Of a stretch of 64,000 nt of DNA, positions 35,123-44,175 are shown piece after piece (the stretch's first letter is position 1; every line of letters begins with the position of its first letter). Below the pieces are notes generated by a model. That model saw nothing but the letters and a program-made list of their open reading frames with translations, was not told the DNA's origin and made no database searches. Position numbers and translations under genes: made by a program. Source of the DNA: Candidatus Obscuribacter phosphatis (GTDB taxonomy: Bacteria; Cyanobacteriota; Vampirovibrionia; Obscuribacterales; Obscuribacteraceae). The DNA is taken from the NCBI GenBank assembly GCA_001899315.1, contig MOYA01000001.1, forward strand, positions 1,836,599-1,900,598, read 5' to 3'.

Positions 35123-37015
35123 ATGGTTTTGGAACAACTTCATTCCGATCGCATCACTGAGCGCAATCTTGCTGCTGTTTTCTACACCAGAGCCAAAGGT
35201 CTGGCTGAGCACCCGGCTATCAAGTACAAAGACAAGAAAGAGCCCTATCGGGACATGAGCTGGCGCGAATTCAGCCGCCTGGTCAGAGAGACGGCGCTTG
35301 GTCTCATGACCCTCGGTCTCAAGCCAGACGAAAAGGCTGCCATTTTTTCCTCTACCACCCATTGGTGGGTGGCTGCCGACCTCGCCACCATATCTAATGG
35401 CGCCGTCTCGGTGCCGATTTATCCCACTTCATCGGCTTCCGATATCAAGTACATCGTTGATAATTCACAAGCCCGCATCATCTTTGTTCAAAACGAAGCA
35501 TTGCTAAAGAAGCTCCTAGCGGTAAAGGACGAGCTCAATATCCACAAAATTGTGGTCTTCCATCTGCCGGAAGGCATTAAGAGCGGTGAGGACCTTGCTG
35601 AAAAACACAATCAGCCGAGAGGTTTGATCACCGATGTCGAATCATTGAGAAAACTGGGCGGTAGCCTTGATACAGCTCATCTAAAGATTTTAGAAGACAG
35701 AATGAAAGGCACCAGCTTTGATAGCATTGCCACCATCATATATACATCAGGCACCACCGGTGTACCAAAAGGCGTACCCCTCACCCACGGCAATATCATC
35801 TCGGTTTTGGAAGATATCAGACCGATTTTGCCCATAGACGAAAATGATGTTTATCTCTCATACCTACCCCTCTCTCATGTTTTCGAACGTATTTGCGGCG
35901 AGTTCTATTGGTTAGCCAGAGGCGGCACTTGTGCCTTTGCCGAAGGTATTGAAACCATGGCCCGCAACATGGCCGAATGTGATCCGAGCATGATACTGGT
36001 GGTGCCTAGAGTGCTGGACCGCATCTATGCCAAGGTCAAGGCAGGCATCGAAGGAGCCTCCGGCAAGAAAAAAGCTCTGATTGAATGGGCGCTCACAGTC
36101 GGAGAAGAAATGGTTGATAGACAGGCAGAGAAACGAGCCGTTGGTCCTATCCTCCTGCTCAAGCATCTCATTGCCGACAAGCTTGCCCTATCTAAACTAA
36201 GAGAAAAGATTGGTCCCAATTTGCGCCTAGTGGTTTCAGGCGGTGCACCCGCCACCAAAGAAACACTGCGCTTTTTTAACTCTATCGGCATTAGCACCTT
36301 GGAAGGCTATGGTCTGACTGAAACAGCGGCGCCTTCTAATGTCAACCTGGTGAGCTGTGTGCGGATGGGAACAGTCGGTCCCTGCCTGCCCTCCCTCAGT
36401 CAGAAAATAGCCGAGGACGGCGAAATTCTGGTCAAAGGACCTTCAATCTTCAAAGGCTATTACAAAAACGAAGAAGCGACCCGCGAAGCCTTTGACGGAG
36501 AGTGGTTCAGAACCGGTGATATCGGCGAATTTGATGAAATGGGCTATCTACGCATCACCGATCGCAAAAAAGACCTGATCGTCAACTCAGCCGGTAAAAA
36601 TATTGCTCCACAAAAAATTGAGGCGATACTAAAGACGGTGCCAACCGTAGCCCAAGCGGTTGTCTTTGGAGACAAACAAAAACATCTGGTAGCCCTGCTT
36701 ACACTTGAAGAGCAAGCGGCCATGGACCTAGGTCGCGAGTTGAATCTAGATTTCAATTCTTACTTCGACCTGAGCAAACATCCCGACTTCGTTTCGCACC
36801 TGCGCAAAGAGATAGCGGCACGCAGTCGCACTCTCGCCGATTACGAGCAAGTGAAGCGCTTCACCATCTTAGCCTCTGACCTTTCGGTGGAAGCTGGTGA
36901 ATTGACTGCTACACTCAAGATCAAGCGTAATGTCGTAGCCAAAAACTACCAAGACATTATTGAATCTATGTATAAGCACGAAGAATCAAGCGAACACAAA
37001 GTGGCAATGAGATAG
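35123..37015 (+). CDS. Long-chain fatty acid-CoA ligase (AMP-forming)
   Basis: An acyl-adenylate-forming enzyme that activates fatty acids with ATP and CoA. Motifs in order: P-loop IIYTSGTTGVPKGVPLTH (about residues 209-226), LPLSHVFER, GYGLTET (A5 region, about 394), GEWFRTGDIG and DRKKDLIVNSAGKNIAPQKIE. The length (630 aa) and the LSHVFERICGEFYWL block place it with FadD15/long-chain (eukaryote-like) ligases. AGGGAAA precedes the ATG. With the ETF operon in the window it supports beta-oxidation or lipid recycling, although no dehydrogenase gene is present here. A strong terminator follows. Confidence 0.93.
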   Translation: MVLEQLHSDRITERNLAAVFYTRAKGLAEHPAIKYKDKKEPYRDMSWREFSRLVRETALGLMTLGLKPDEKAAIFSSTTHWWVAADLATISNGAVSVPIYPTSSASDIKYIVDNSQARIIFVQNEALLKKLLAVKDELNIHKIVVFHLPEGIKSGEDLAEKHNQPRGLITDVESLRKLGGSLDTAHLKILEDRMKGTSFDSIATIIYTSGTTGVPKGVPLTHGNIISVLEDIRPILPIDENDVYLSYLPLSHVFERICGEFYWLARGGTCAFAEGIETMARNMAECDPSMILVVPRVLDRIYAKVKAGIEGASGKKKALIEWALTVGEEMVDRQAEKRAVGPILLLKHLIADKLALSKLREKIGPNLRLVVSGGAPATKETLRFFNSIGISTLEGYGLTETAAPSNVNLVSCVRMGTVGPCLPSLSQKIAEDGEILVKGPSIFKGYYKNEEATREAFDGEWFRTGDIGEFDEMGYLRITDRKKDLIVNSAGKNIAPQKIEAILKTVPTVAQAVVFGDKQKHLVALLTLEEQAAMDLGRELNLDFNSYFDLSKHPDFVSHLRKEIAARSRTLADYEQVKRFTILASDLSVEAGELTATLKIKRNVVAKNYQDIIESMYKHEESSEHKVAMR

Positions 37016-37046
37016 CCAAAAAGAAATATCCAGAACTAGAAATAGA

Positions 37047-37076
37047 AAAGGGTCTTTAGAACAAAGACCCTTTTTT
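37047..37076 (+). terminator. Rho-independent terminator after the acyl-CoA ligase gene
   Basis: AAAAGGGTCTTT (37047-37058 region) pairs with AAAGACCCTTTT (37063-37074) and a T run follows. The stem is A/T at both edges and could also work in the other direction. Confidence 0.9.
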
Positions 37077-37091
37077 GTTGAACTTATCTAT

Positions 37092-37130
37092 CTAACAGTT
37101 TTGCCTAACAGTTTTGCCTAACAGTTGTGT
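37092..37130 (-). repeat. 13-bp tandem repeat behind a gene end
   Basis: CTAACAGTTTTGC is found at 37092-37104 and 37105-37117, with a third copy differing at two places at 37118-37130. Read on the minus strand each unit carries TTAG, and the array begins 20 nt after the stop (37151) of the minus-strand beta-propeller gene. Confidence 0.85.
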
Positions 37131-37150
37131 CTAACTAACTGGTCTAGGCT

Positions 37151-38293
37151 CTAAGAGAGAGCCGTAGCCGAGGCTGTGCGGTCGGCTTTATCAAGAGCCG
37201 CAACCTTCAATACTCTGGAGCGTCCCGCTTCGAGAACGAAGAGCGCGCCATCAGAGCTGAAAGCTACACCGGTAGGATTGACCAAGCCAGAGAGGAAGGT
37301 CTCGGTGCGCCCTTCGCGGTTGATGCGGATAACCATGCCGGCGCGACCAGCAGTGACATAAAGCCGACCAAGACTGTCCATAGCCAGATTGCCGTCATAA
37401 CCGTCGGCAAAATTAAAACACTCCGACTCAGCCACTTGAATGCGGGTGACTTCTCGCCCATCTAGAGAGCGCTTCACCACCGAACCTGTGGCATGTTCTA
37501 AACACCAGAGGAAACCATCCGGGTCAAGAAGCAAGCCCTGGGTGCCATGCCCTGGTCCGCCTAATAAGACTTCAGATTCGCCGCCCTTGTCTATCTTGAA
37601 AATGCCGCCGGTATTAGAGGGGAAGTTGGAGACATAGACTTCTTCTCTCGCTCCAATTGCCAAATCGGAAAGGAAAGTACCGCCTCCGGTGAGGTTACCG
37701 TCAAGCTGTGCCAGGATACGACCGGACTTGTTGGGATCGATTTTATAGACCGTGCCTTGAATAGTGGCTACATAGAGAACACCTTTACGGTCAAACCGCA
37801 GACCCGAGATGGTGCTGTTGCCGCGAATGCGAGCATACTCGCTAAGAGTGCCGTTGCCGTCGATGAACCAAACCGAGCCGTCACAAGAGAAGTAGATGCC
37901 TCCAGGACCGGCGGTCATGCGGGAAAAGCGATTGGAGAAAGCCGAATTGAGCTGAGACAGAACCCTGACGGCATAACCGCGTGGGGCATCAGGCAAGTCG
38001 ACCACGCCGCTGCTATTGGCTTTGCCTTCTTTCTCCGCCGAGAAGCTGCCTTCTTCCTCTTCGTTGATCTCAGCCGAGGTTATATCAATGTGCAAAATGA
38101 GATGGAGCGGGATGAGAAATCGGCGAACATGAATCTGCCCGTCGCTTTCATGAATATAAGATTCGACATCAATATGGTCATGGTCAACGGTGAGAACCCG
38201 ACCAGTAACCGTATTATGACAACCCATGCCGTACCAGATTAGTATCTTCTGCCTGGAATCTACAAATCCTTGCAACCTGGTCCTGAAACTCAT
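37151..38293 (-). CDS. Beta-propeller (NHL/SMP-30-like) protein with Sm-like N-terminal segment
   Basis: Residues 1-75 contain a strand-rich segment (HNTVTGRVLTVDHDHIDVES) patterned like a small Sm/bacteriophage-type barrel. Residues 115-375 form five to six propeller blades with repeated GxxYFSxDG, GVLYVATIQGTVYKID and GRLYVTAGRAGMVIRIN strands, the pattern of NHL/SMP-30 propellers. No signal peptide is seen, so it is probably cytoplasmic. Metal-binding residues of gluconolactonases were not confirmed. The ligand is unknown. It lies 53 nt downstream of rsfS on the same strand. Confidence 0.72.
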   Translation of the reverse strand: MSFRTRLQGFVDSRQKILIWYGMGCHNTVTGRVLTVDHDHIDVESYIHESDGQIHVRRFLIPLHLILHIDITSAEINEEEEGSFSAEKEGKANSSGVVDLPDAPRGYAVRVLSQLNSAFSNRFSRMTAGPGGIYFSCDGSVWFIDGNGTLSEYARIRGNSTISGLRFDRKGVLYVATIQGTVYKIDPNKSGRILAQLDGNLTGGGTFLSDLAIGAREEVYVSNFPSNTGGIFKIDKGGESEVLLGGPGHGTQGLLLDPDGFLWCLEHATGSVVKRSLDGREVTRIQVAESECFNFADGYDGNLAMDSLGRLYVTAGRAGMVIRINREGRTETFLSGLVNPTGVAFSSDGALFVLEAGRSRVLKVAALDKADRTASATALS

Positions 38294-38346
38294 AGCAAAT
38301 TGTCCTCGAAAACCAACTACATCCAGAGAAGTACAAAGTTATGCTT

Positions 38347-38775
38347 CTAGTCTTGTACCCAATCTTGCCTGTCTACAATCAGGGCATGGTTCCAAAATTG
38401 TTCAATCTTGTAGAAACTGCGTTCTTTTTCTTGCAGAACATGCACGATAACATGACCGAAATCAAGTAGAACCCAGCGGCCCTCGCCTTTTCCTTCTATA
38501 GATTTGGGCTTTGAGCCCAAATCTCTCAACTTGTCGTCGACATTGTCAACAATTGCTCGCACTTGGGCGGCCGACTCGGCTCCGGCAATAACAAAGTAAT
38601 CGGCTAGCAAGGTAACCTTGCTGACATCCAGCACAACTACAGATTTTGCCTTTTTCTCTTCACAAGCATTGGCGGCGGCGTAGGCTGCCAGCCTAGCGTC
38701 GCTTGTATCTCTTTGCTCTCTTAGCGACTCTCCTTCTACTTTCTCTAAATCAGCCAGCTTTTCACGGTTTTCCAT
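38347..38775 (-). CDS. rsfS: Ribosomal silencing factor RsfS
   Basis: Binds ribosomal protein L14 and blocks subunit joining under poor nutrition. The core matches the Iojap/RsfS family: KKAKSVVVLDVSKVTLLADYFVIAG, then SAAQVRAIVDNVDDKL, EGKGEGRWVLLDFGHVIVHVL and FYKIEQFW. An extra polar N-terminal stretch of about 35 residues precedes it. The ATG at 38775 is used; a GTG at 38796 in the same frame is possible, and neither has a convincing ribosome site. Confidence 0.93.
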   Translation of the reverse strand: MENREKLADLEKVEGESLREQRDTSDARLAAYAAANACEEKKAKSVVVLDVSKVTLLADYFVIAGAESAAQVRAIVDNVDDKLRDLGSKPKSIEGKGEGRWVLLDFGHVIVHVLQEKERSFYKIEQFWNHALIVDRQDWVQD

Positions 38776-39031
38776 TTTTTGTTGCTCAAAAATCACACTA
38801 TTAAAAATATGCCTAGAATGCCAATTTTACCAGTCTAATCAATATCGACCAGCATAGACTTTGCATCAGTTCTAAAAAAGAACGATTATCAAGAACCACA
38901 TTTTATTCCAGAACCCTTGTTTCAGCCCCTAGGGTGCTGTATTCTCTCATCTCACGTGGTTATTGAACCGCCAAGAGTACACTAAGCATGTTGTTCTCGT
39001 GAAAAATAGGACCTGAGTAGGAGGAACCCCT

Positions 39032-39316
39032 GTGAACAAAGCAGAATTGGCTGCCGAAATCGCTGCACGTACCAATACAACCAAGAAGTCTGTCGAAGAA
39101 ATGCTTGCCGCATTCACCGATGTAGTTACTGAAACAGTCGCCAAAGGTGATCGCGTTACCCTGGTTGGCTTCGGCACCTTCTTGCCCCGTCAAAGACAAG
39201 CTCGTGAAACCAACAACCCGCAAAAACCCGGCGAAAAGATCAAAGTACCCGCCAAGCGCGTACCTGCCTTCCAGCCTGGCAAAGAGTTCAAAGATACTGT
39301 AGACCGCAGCAAATAA
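39032..39316 (+). CDS. hup: HU-type nucleoid protein
   Basis: A 94-aa DNA-binding protein with the HU/IHF pattern: NKAELAAEIAARTNTTKKSVEEMLAAF, VTLVGFGTFLPRQRQARETNNPQ and the C-terminal KVPAKRVPAFQPGKEFKD. The arm motif R-x-x-R-N-P is slightly altered (ETNNPQKPGEKI). GTG start with GGAGGA 7-8 nt upstream. Single gene with its own terminator, as expected for an abundant nucleoid protein. Confidence 0.95.
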   Translation: MNKAELAAEIAARTNTTKKSVEEMLAAFTDVVTETVAKGDRVTLVGFGTFLPRQRQARETNNPQKPGEKIKVPAKRVPAFQPGKEFKDTVDRSK

Positions 39317-39344
39317 TTACAGTAGCTTGTAACCTAAATGCAAG

Positions 39345-39376
39345 AAAGAGGCGCTTCACAGCGCCTCTTTTATTTT
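39345..39376 (+). terminator. Rho-independent terminator of the HU gene
   Basis: AAAGAGGCGC (39345-39354) pairs with GCGCCTCTTT (39361-39370) around TTCACA, followed by TATTTT. Confidence 0.92.
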
Positions 39377-39425
39377 GGGACGCTTTATAGCGCCTCTTTT
39401 GATTTAGAACGCTGTGAAGCGTCCC
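39377..39425 (-). terminator. Second inverted repeat, probable terminator for the minus-strand gene
   Basis: GGGACGCTT (39377-39385) pairs with AAGCGTCCC (39417-39425), immediately after the stop at 39426. Its interior repeats pieces of the HU terminator (GCGCCTCTTTT and the inverted GCTGTGAAGC), so the two hairpins are related by duplication and could also pair with each other. Confidence 0.6.
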
Positions 39426-40190
39426 TCAATTAAGTCCTTCTGCACCATCAAGCAGTTCAAGCATGGTATCGAGACGGGGGTCTGAAACATTCTGGAGACC
39501 CTCTTTGATAATTGAGAGAGCGAGGGGCCTATTGCCATTTTCAGCCTGCAAACAAGCGCCGCGTAGATAAGCTTCAACATAGCGGGGATTTGCTCTGAAA
39601 GCCTTGGCGTAGCTATCTCTAGCCAAGGAAAGATCATTGTCTTCCTCGGCGCAGAGGCCTAGTTCGAAGAGAACCATAGACTCGAGTGTGGACGCCTTGC
39701 CGTCTCGCTGATGAGAGCGGGCTTGGTCTAATAAGTTGGCTGCTTCGGTGAGCTTATCGATAGCCAAGCCATAATTGCCCTTGATTCTCTCACTCAAGCC
39801 TTGATCATAAAGACGATAACCGTCCTGCAAAAGTGCATAGTTTCGACGCCGGGGCTCGATGTCATAGTCCGGCGGCGATATACCGACCTCAGGTGCCCTG
39901 ACGGCACGACTAACTGCTTTTCTAGAAGAGCGAGAAGCCTTGGCAGTTCTAGAGCGGCTCACCATACCGACATGAGCTTTGCTCTTTCTAGAAGAATTTC
40001 TCTTATTGGAGACCACTTTGCGCTTACTAGAAGTTGTCGCTGTTTTGTGAGCGCTTGTCTTCTTTCTAGCCTGGGCTGGTGCTGCATTTAGCGATGGCAA
40101 AAGAAAAATAACAACAAGCAAAGAAAGGAGCCGACTAAATTGCCAGCTCCTTCTTTCATTGCCTGCAGTTGAATTAGCCGTTCTTCTCAC
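39426..40190 (-). CDS. Exported basic protein with TPR-like C-terminus
   Basis: A 254-aa protein. A signal peptide or anchor occupies about residues 17-42 (LLSLLVVIFLLPSLNAAPAQA). Residues 43-105 are extremely rich in Lys, Arg and Ser (SSKRKVVSNKRNSSRKSK), and residues 118-250 form TPR-type helices (YGLAIDKLTEAANLL, AYLRGACLQAENGNRPLALSII). The basic block could bind an acidic envelope polymer; this is inference. The GTG start overlaps the end of pnp by 17 nt, so the two are transcribed together. No family name recognised. Confidence 0.7.
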   Translation of the reverse strand: MRRTANSTAGNERRSWQFSRLLSLLVVIFLLPSLNAAPAQARKKTSAHKTATTSSKRKVVSNKRNSSRKSKAHVGMVSRSRTAKASRSSRKAVSRAVRAPEVGISPPDYDIEPRRRNYALLQDGYRLYDQGLSERIKGNYGLAIDKLTEAANLLDQARSHQRDGKASTLESMVLFELGLCAEEDNDLSLARDSYAKAFRANPRYVEAYLRGACLQAENGNRPLALSIIKEGLQNVSDPRLDTMLELLDGAEGLN

Positions 40191-42321
40191 AAGCTTCGCG
40201 TTCTTCCGGACTGACTGCCTTCATGGTCAAATTGACACGATTTTTCTCGTCAATCTCTTTCACCTTGACTATTACTTTCTGCCCGATAGAAACAACATCT
40301 TCTACCTTTTCAACCCGGCGATTTTCCAATTGCGAAATATGCACCAGACCTTCTTTTCCGGGCAAGATTTCGACAAAGGCCCCGGCTGGAATAATGCGAG
40401 TCACTTTGCCGACATAAACTCCGCCGACAGTGACTTTCTTGACCAAACGCAAAATCCAGTCGCGAGCGGCTTCACCACCGGCCGAATCGACCGAACCGAT
40501 GCGAACGGTACCATCGTCTTCGATATCAATGGTGGCACCGGTTTCTTCGATAATTCGACGAATCATCTTGCCGCCGGGTCCAATGACAGTACCGATATCT
40601 TCTTGGGGAATCGAAACTGTAAGGATACGCGGCGCCCAGGTGGAGAGTTCTTTTCTCGGACCAGGCAGGGCTGCTTCCATCTTGTCGATAATGTGGATAC
40701 GACCTCTTCTGGCTTGGTCAAGGGCGACCCTCATAATTTCGATTGAAATACCTTCAATCTTGATATCCATCTGCAAGGCGGAGATACCGTCTCTCGAGCC
40801 GGTTACTTTGAAGTCCATGTCGCCGAGGAAGTCTTCCAGACCCTGAATATCAGAGAGAATGGCAAAACGGTCGCCTTCCAAGATAAGACCCATGGCGATA
40901 CCGCCGATTGTTGTCTTCATCGGCACGCCGGCATCCATCAAGGCCAAGGAAGAACCACAGGTGGAAGCCATTGAAGTAGAACCGTTGGATTCGAGAACTT
41001 CAGAAACAACCCTGATTGTGTAAGGGAACTCCTCGTGGGTGGGCAGAGCCGGAATAATTGCTCTTTCTGCCAGGGCGCCGTGACCGATTTCGCGACGACC
41101 CGGTCCACGCATGGGCTTGACTTCACCCACAGAGAAACCAGGGAAGTTGTAGTGGTGCATATAGCGCTTTTCGGTTTGGGGATCGATTGAATCCAGCTTC
41201 TGAGCATCGGAGCCGATGCCCAGTGTGGCAACCGAAAGAACCTGGGTGGTGCCGCGAGTGAACAAGCCGGTTCCGTGTGCGCGAGGAAGAACTGAAGTTT
41301 CAACCGTTATCGGTCTAATTTCGTCGCAACGGCGTCCGTCCGCTCTGACGCCGGTATCCAGCACTTGGAAACGCATCAGTTCGGCTTCATAATATTCCAA
41401 CGCTTCTTTGATGGCACCATTGGAAAGAGATCTCAATTCGTCATCTTCGGCAAGGGCGGCGATGGCAGCATCAACAGCTGCCTTGGCTTCATCAACCAAG
41501 GTCTGTCTCACTACTTTGTCGGTAACGGAAGCCATCGAAGCTTTCAACTTATCGGTGGCTTTCTCTTCGATGATCTGGCGCAAACGCTGATTGGGCTGAG
41601 GAGCAGCTAATTCTTTCTTCTCAATGCCGAGAGCCTTAATCAATTGCCTTTGGGCTTCAATCTGCTTCTTGATCAATTGGTGACCGTAGTCGATTGCAGC
41701 CAGCACATCTCTCTCGCTAACCAGTTTGCAACCGGCTTCCACCATCATGATCGAGTTTTCGGTACCGGCAACGACAATGTCCAAATCAGACTCTTCCAAC
41801 TGTTCATAAGAAGGATTACCAACCAAGTTACCGTTGACACGAGAAACCCGGACAGCTCCAACCGGACCAGAGAAAGGCAGACCGGCCAGTTCGATGGCAA
41901 AAGAAGCACCGAGCATAGCCAGGGTATCGGGCGGTGTTTCCTGATCGGCACTCATACATGTGGCGACAATCTGGACATCATTGCGATAGCCTTCCTTAAA
42001 TAGAGGGCGAATTGGTCTGTCGATCAAGCGGCTGGTCAGAATGGCTTTATCTGGGGCTTTACCTTCGCGACGGCCAAAACTGCCTGGTACGCGTCCTACG
42101 GCATAGAGCTTTTCTTCGTAGTCGACAAGAAGAGGGAAATAATCGATACCTTCCCTGGGATTCTTGCTCTCTGTGCAAGTAACCAAAACCATTGTGTCGC
42201 CACAATAGACTTCTACAGCGCCGTGGGCTTGTTTAGCCATCCGCCCGGTCTTGACAACAATCGTTTTTCCGTCCAACTCAATTTCGGTCTGACGAACCAC
42301 TGAACAATTCTCTACTTGCAC
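40174..42321 (-). CDS. pnp: Polyribonucleotide nucleotidyltransferase
   Basis: Degrades RNA 3' to 5' with phosphate. The two RNase-PH cores are visible (SKNPREGIDYFPLLVDYEEK; FTRGTTQVLSVATLG and MDAGVPMKTTIGGIAMGL), followed by the KH domain (IGTVIGPGGKMIRRIIEETGATIDIEDDG) and the S1 domain (VGGVYVGKVTRIIPAGAFVEILPGKEGLVHISQL). Length 715 aa is normal. GTG start at 42321 with GAGG 8 nt upstream. It follows rpsO on the same strand, the widespread rpsO-pnp order, but a strong terminator separates the two here. Confidence 0.97.
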   Translation of the reverse strand: MQVENCSVVRQTEIELDGKTIVVKTGRMAKQAHGAVEVYCGDTMVLVTCTESKNPREGIDYFPLLVDYEEKLYAVGRVPGSFGRREGKAPDKAILTSRLIDRPIRPLFKEGYRNDVQIVATCMSADQETPPDTLAMLGASFAIELAGLPFSGPVGAVRVSRVNGNLVGNPSYEQLEESDLDIVVAGTENSIMMVEAGCKLVSERDVLAAIDYGHQLIKKQIEAQRQLIKALGIEKKELAAPQPNQRLRQIIEEKATDKLKASMASVTDKVVRQTLVDEAKAAVDAAIAALAEDDELRSLSNGAIKEALEYYEAELMRFQVLDTGVRADGRRCDEIRPITVETSVLPRAHGTGLFTRGTTQVLSVATLGIGSDAQKLDSIDPQTEKRYMHHYNFPGFSVGEVKPMRGPGRREIGHGALAERAIIPALPTHEEFPYTIRVVSEVLESNGSTSMASTCGSSLALMDAGVPMKTTIGGIAMGLILEGDRFAILSDIQGLEDFLGDMDFKVTGSRDGISALQMDIKIEGISIEIMRVALDQARRGRIHIIDKMEAALPGPRKELSTWAPRILTVSIPQEDIGTVIGPGGKMIRRIIEETGATIDIEDDGTVRIGSVDSAGGEAARDWILRLVKKVTVGGVYVGKVTRIIPAGAFVEILPGKEGLVHISQLENRRVEKVEDVVSIGQKVIVKVKEIDEKNRVNLTMKAVSPEEREACEKNG

Positions 42322-42418
42322 GTTCTCTACCTCGATATACTCAGGACGGTTCTACCTTGAACCATCCATTTTTTTGCTTTTCTAACTTCTAAACTTTGGT
42401 TTTGCTCTGCTTTCTAAC

Positions 42419-42435
42419 ATCGAACAAGGTTCGAT
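42419..42435 (-). promoter_or_regulatory. Compact hairpin in the pnp leader
   Basis: ATCGAAC and GTTCGAT are perfectly complementary around AAG, about 100 nt upstream of the pnp start. In enterobacteria pnp is autoregulated through a processed leader stem; here the hairpin is shorter and a similar role is only a suggestion. Confidence 0.4.
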
Positions 42436-42530
42436 TAAGCTGCTGGCTTCGTCTCGTCAGAGTTCGCCGACTCTTGCCAGGTCTTGCCATCCCTTGAAAA
42501 TAATTCGATTTGCCAAGCAGGCCCAACAAA

Positions 42531-42557
42531 CAAAAAGGCGAGCCCGGGGGCTCGCCC
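42531..42557 (-). terminator. Rho-independent terminator after rpsO
   Basis: GGCGAGCC (42537-42544) pairs with GGCTCGCC (42549-42556) with a very short loop, and five T follow on the minus strand. It lies 14 nt beyond the rpsO stop and would uncouple rpsO from pnp, at least partly. Confidence 0.9.
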
Positions 42558-42570
42558 TTAAAAACGAAAT

Positions 42571-42840
42571 TTAGCGTCTCAGTCCCAGTTTCTCAATAAG
42601 CTTGCGATAACGCTCATTATCTTCTTTCATGAGGTATTGGAGCAATCTGCGTCTCTTACCTACCATCATGAGCAAACCGCGACGGCTATGAAAATCTTTG
42701 GAATGGGTCTTCAAATGTTCGGTCAACTGATTGATGCGTTCGGTCAGCATCGCCACCTGAACTTCAGGAGAACCAGTGTCCTTGGTGTGGTTTTGGTTGT
42801 TTGAAATTATCTCTTGCTTACGTTCTGCTAAAAGTGCCAT
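42571..42840 (-). CDS. rpsO: 30S ribosomal protein S15
   Basis: An 89-aa protein with the complete S15 pattern: [50 protein letters not shown]. Binds 16S rRNA early in small-subunit assembly. ATG with GAAAG upstream. An AT-rich ATATTAT box on the minus strand about 60 bp upstream could be the -10. Confidence 0.98.
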   Translation of the reverse strand: MALLAERKQEIISNNQNHTKDTGSPEVQVAMLTERINQLTEHLKTHSKDFHSRRGLLMMVGKRRRLLQYLMKEDNERYRKLIEKLGLRR

Positions 42841-43076
42841 TACTTCTTTCCATCAACTATTGATATTCTTACGATATTCGGCGTTGGTAGATAATATCAT
42901 AAGCGGCACATGGCGATGCAGTAACCCTTTGCACCTGCTTGATTTCTTTACAGTCGATAAAATTTGTCTGTAACTGGCAAAAGCCGCATGAGTCTTAAAA
43001 TAGAAGGCAAGGAAGGCGACTAGCCTGTCTGGCTGAGCCGCTATTGTTCGCGAAAATTATAAATGTTTAGGTTATT

Positions 43077-43110
43077 AAAAGAGAGAGCCTTTCTAATGAA
43101 AGGCTCTCTC
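43077..43110 (-). terminator. Rho-independent terminator after the ferredoxin gene
   Basis: GAGAGAGCCTTTC (43081-43093) and GAAAGGCTCTCTC (43098-43110) form a perfect 13-bp stem with a TAAT loop; TTTT follows on the minus strand. Confidence 0.92.
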
Positions 43111-43134
43111 AAATATCTACAGATTCCCTGTTGA

Positions 43135-43359
43135 TTAGGGTTTCTGAAGTTCCGGCTTCCACTCGTCGAGAATGGCGCCTTCGATCGGGCAAACAGACAA
43201 GCAAGCGCCGCAATCAATGCAGGTGCTGTCGTCTATATAGGTATACTTGGTGCCTTTGGTATTGGTTTTACCCTCGGCCCAGCTAATGCACTCAACGGGA
43301 CAAACCGGAATGCAATCGGCAATGCCTTCGCATATGTCAGCAACAATTGTGTAAGCCAT
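43135..43359 (-). CDS. Small [4Fe-4S] ferredoxin, cyanobacterial type
   Basis: A 74-aa electron carrier. The first cluster motif is C-EGIAD-C-IPV-C-PVEC, that is C-x5-C-x3-C instead of the bacterial C-x2-C-x2-C, and the second is regular (STCIDCGACLSVCP). The start MAYTIVADICEG and the spacer GTKYTYIDDSTC closely follow small ferredoxins common in cyanobacteria. The ATG at 43359 has AAGGAG 7 nt upstream; an in-frame start two codons earlier is less likely. A single gene with its own terminator. Confidence 0.93.
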   Translation of the reverse strand: MAYTIVADICEGIADCIPVCPVECISWAEGKTNTKGTKYTYIDDSTCIDCGACLSVCPIEGAILDEWKPELQKP

Positions 43360-43663
43360 CAGCAAACTCCTTACAGATATATTTTTAGTAAGCCAGGGGA
43401 CAAGACTTTTATATCTCTTGCCTTTTCAGCGCTTATCGGAAAGGGACAGCTAACCGATATTTACTGAGAAAGCTTGTCCGGTCACACCGAACCAACTCCC
43501 TAATTCTTAACACATTTTGCCCGCTAATGAGCGTAGTAATTCTGAATAATCTTTGAAAACAAAAAGCTAGAAAAACAATTACTTACTTATGCATGACGCA
43601 GGCGGCGCCTTTGGTGAATAATTACTAGTGTTGGAAGCTTTCAAAAGATAAAAGAGGTTTGAG

Positions 43664-43930
43664 TTGAAAGTAAACATATATACACCTGCAGGCAAGCACG
43701 TCGGCTACTTTCAAGATCCCAAGATTGAGACATTCAGAGACGGTGATTATGAAATCTCCGGTGCATTCCATGCTCCTTCTGGTGAACTGACCACAAAGGT
43801 CGAGTTCAATCCTCAGGCATTGCCCTACAGCGCCGACTTAGGCGAAGCCGGCAAAGATCACAAGAAGCTCAAGAATGTCTATGTGCAAAGAGGTCGTCAA
43901 CCGGTACTAATGAGCGGTCAGGCCTCCTAA
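43664..43930 (+). CDS. 88-aa protein of unknown function
   Basis: A beta-rich small protein (MKVNIYTPAGKHVGYF, DGDYEISGAFHAPSG, TTKVEFNPQAL) with a basic C-terminus. No signal peptide and no cysteine. The TTG start has GAGG 6 nt upstream. The gene stands alone between a 300-bp gap and a strong terminator, both of which support it being real. I do not recognise the family. Confidence 0.6.
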   Translation: MKVNIYTPAGKHVGYFQDPKIETFRDGDYEISGAFHAPSGELTTKVEFNPQALPYSADLGEAGKDHKKLKNVYVQRGRQPVLMSGQAS

Positions 43931-43965
43931 GAGCAACTACGATAAAAAGTAAAACAGCATAAATA

Positions 43966-43998
43966 AAAACAGCGGCTGGAGGGGAAGCCGCTGTTTTT
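43966..43998 (+). terminator. Rho-independent terminator after the 88-aa gene
   Basis: AACAGCGGCT pairs with AGCCGCTGTT around GGAGGGGA, and TTTTT follows. Confidence 0.92.
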
Positions 43999-44175
43999 GT
44001 TTCTTTCTAAAAGATGGTTCCTTTTCATAGCTGGGGGCTTGGTGAGGGTCGGAACCATTCATATCTAAGTTATAGCAGTCGCAAAGAGGGCATTTAGTAT
44101 AGGAAGGACAATAATTCTCTATTGGATTTCTTATGTTAGGGTGGTAATAAGAAGACCAAGGCTCAGGACATTAAC

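Noticed and set aside
42841-43076. Possible riboswitch or gene in the gap before rpsO
   Set aside because: No open frame with a ribosome site and no strong structure was found apart from the ferredoxin terminator.
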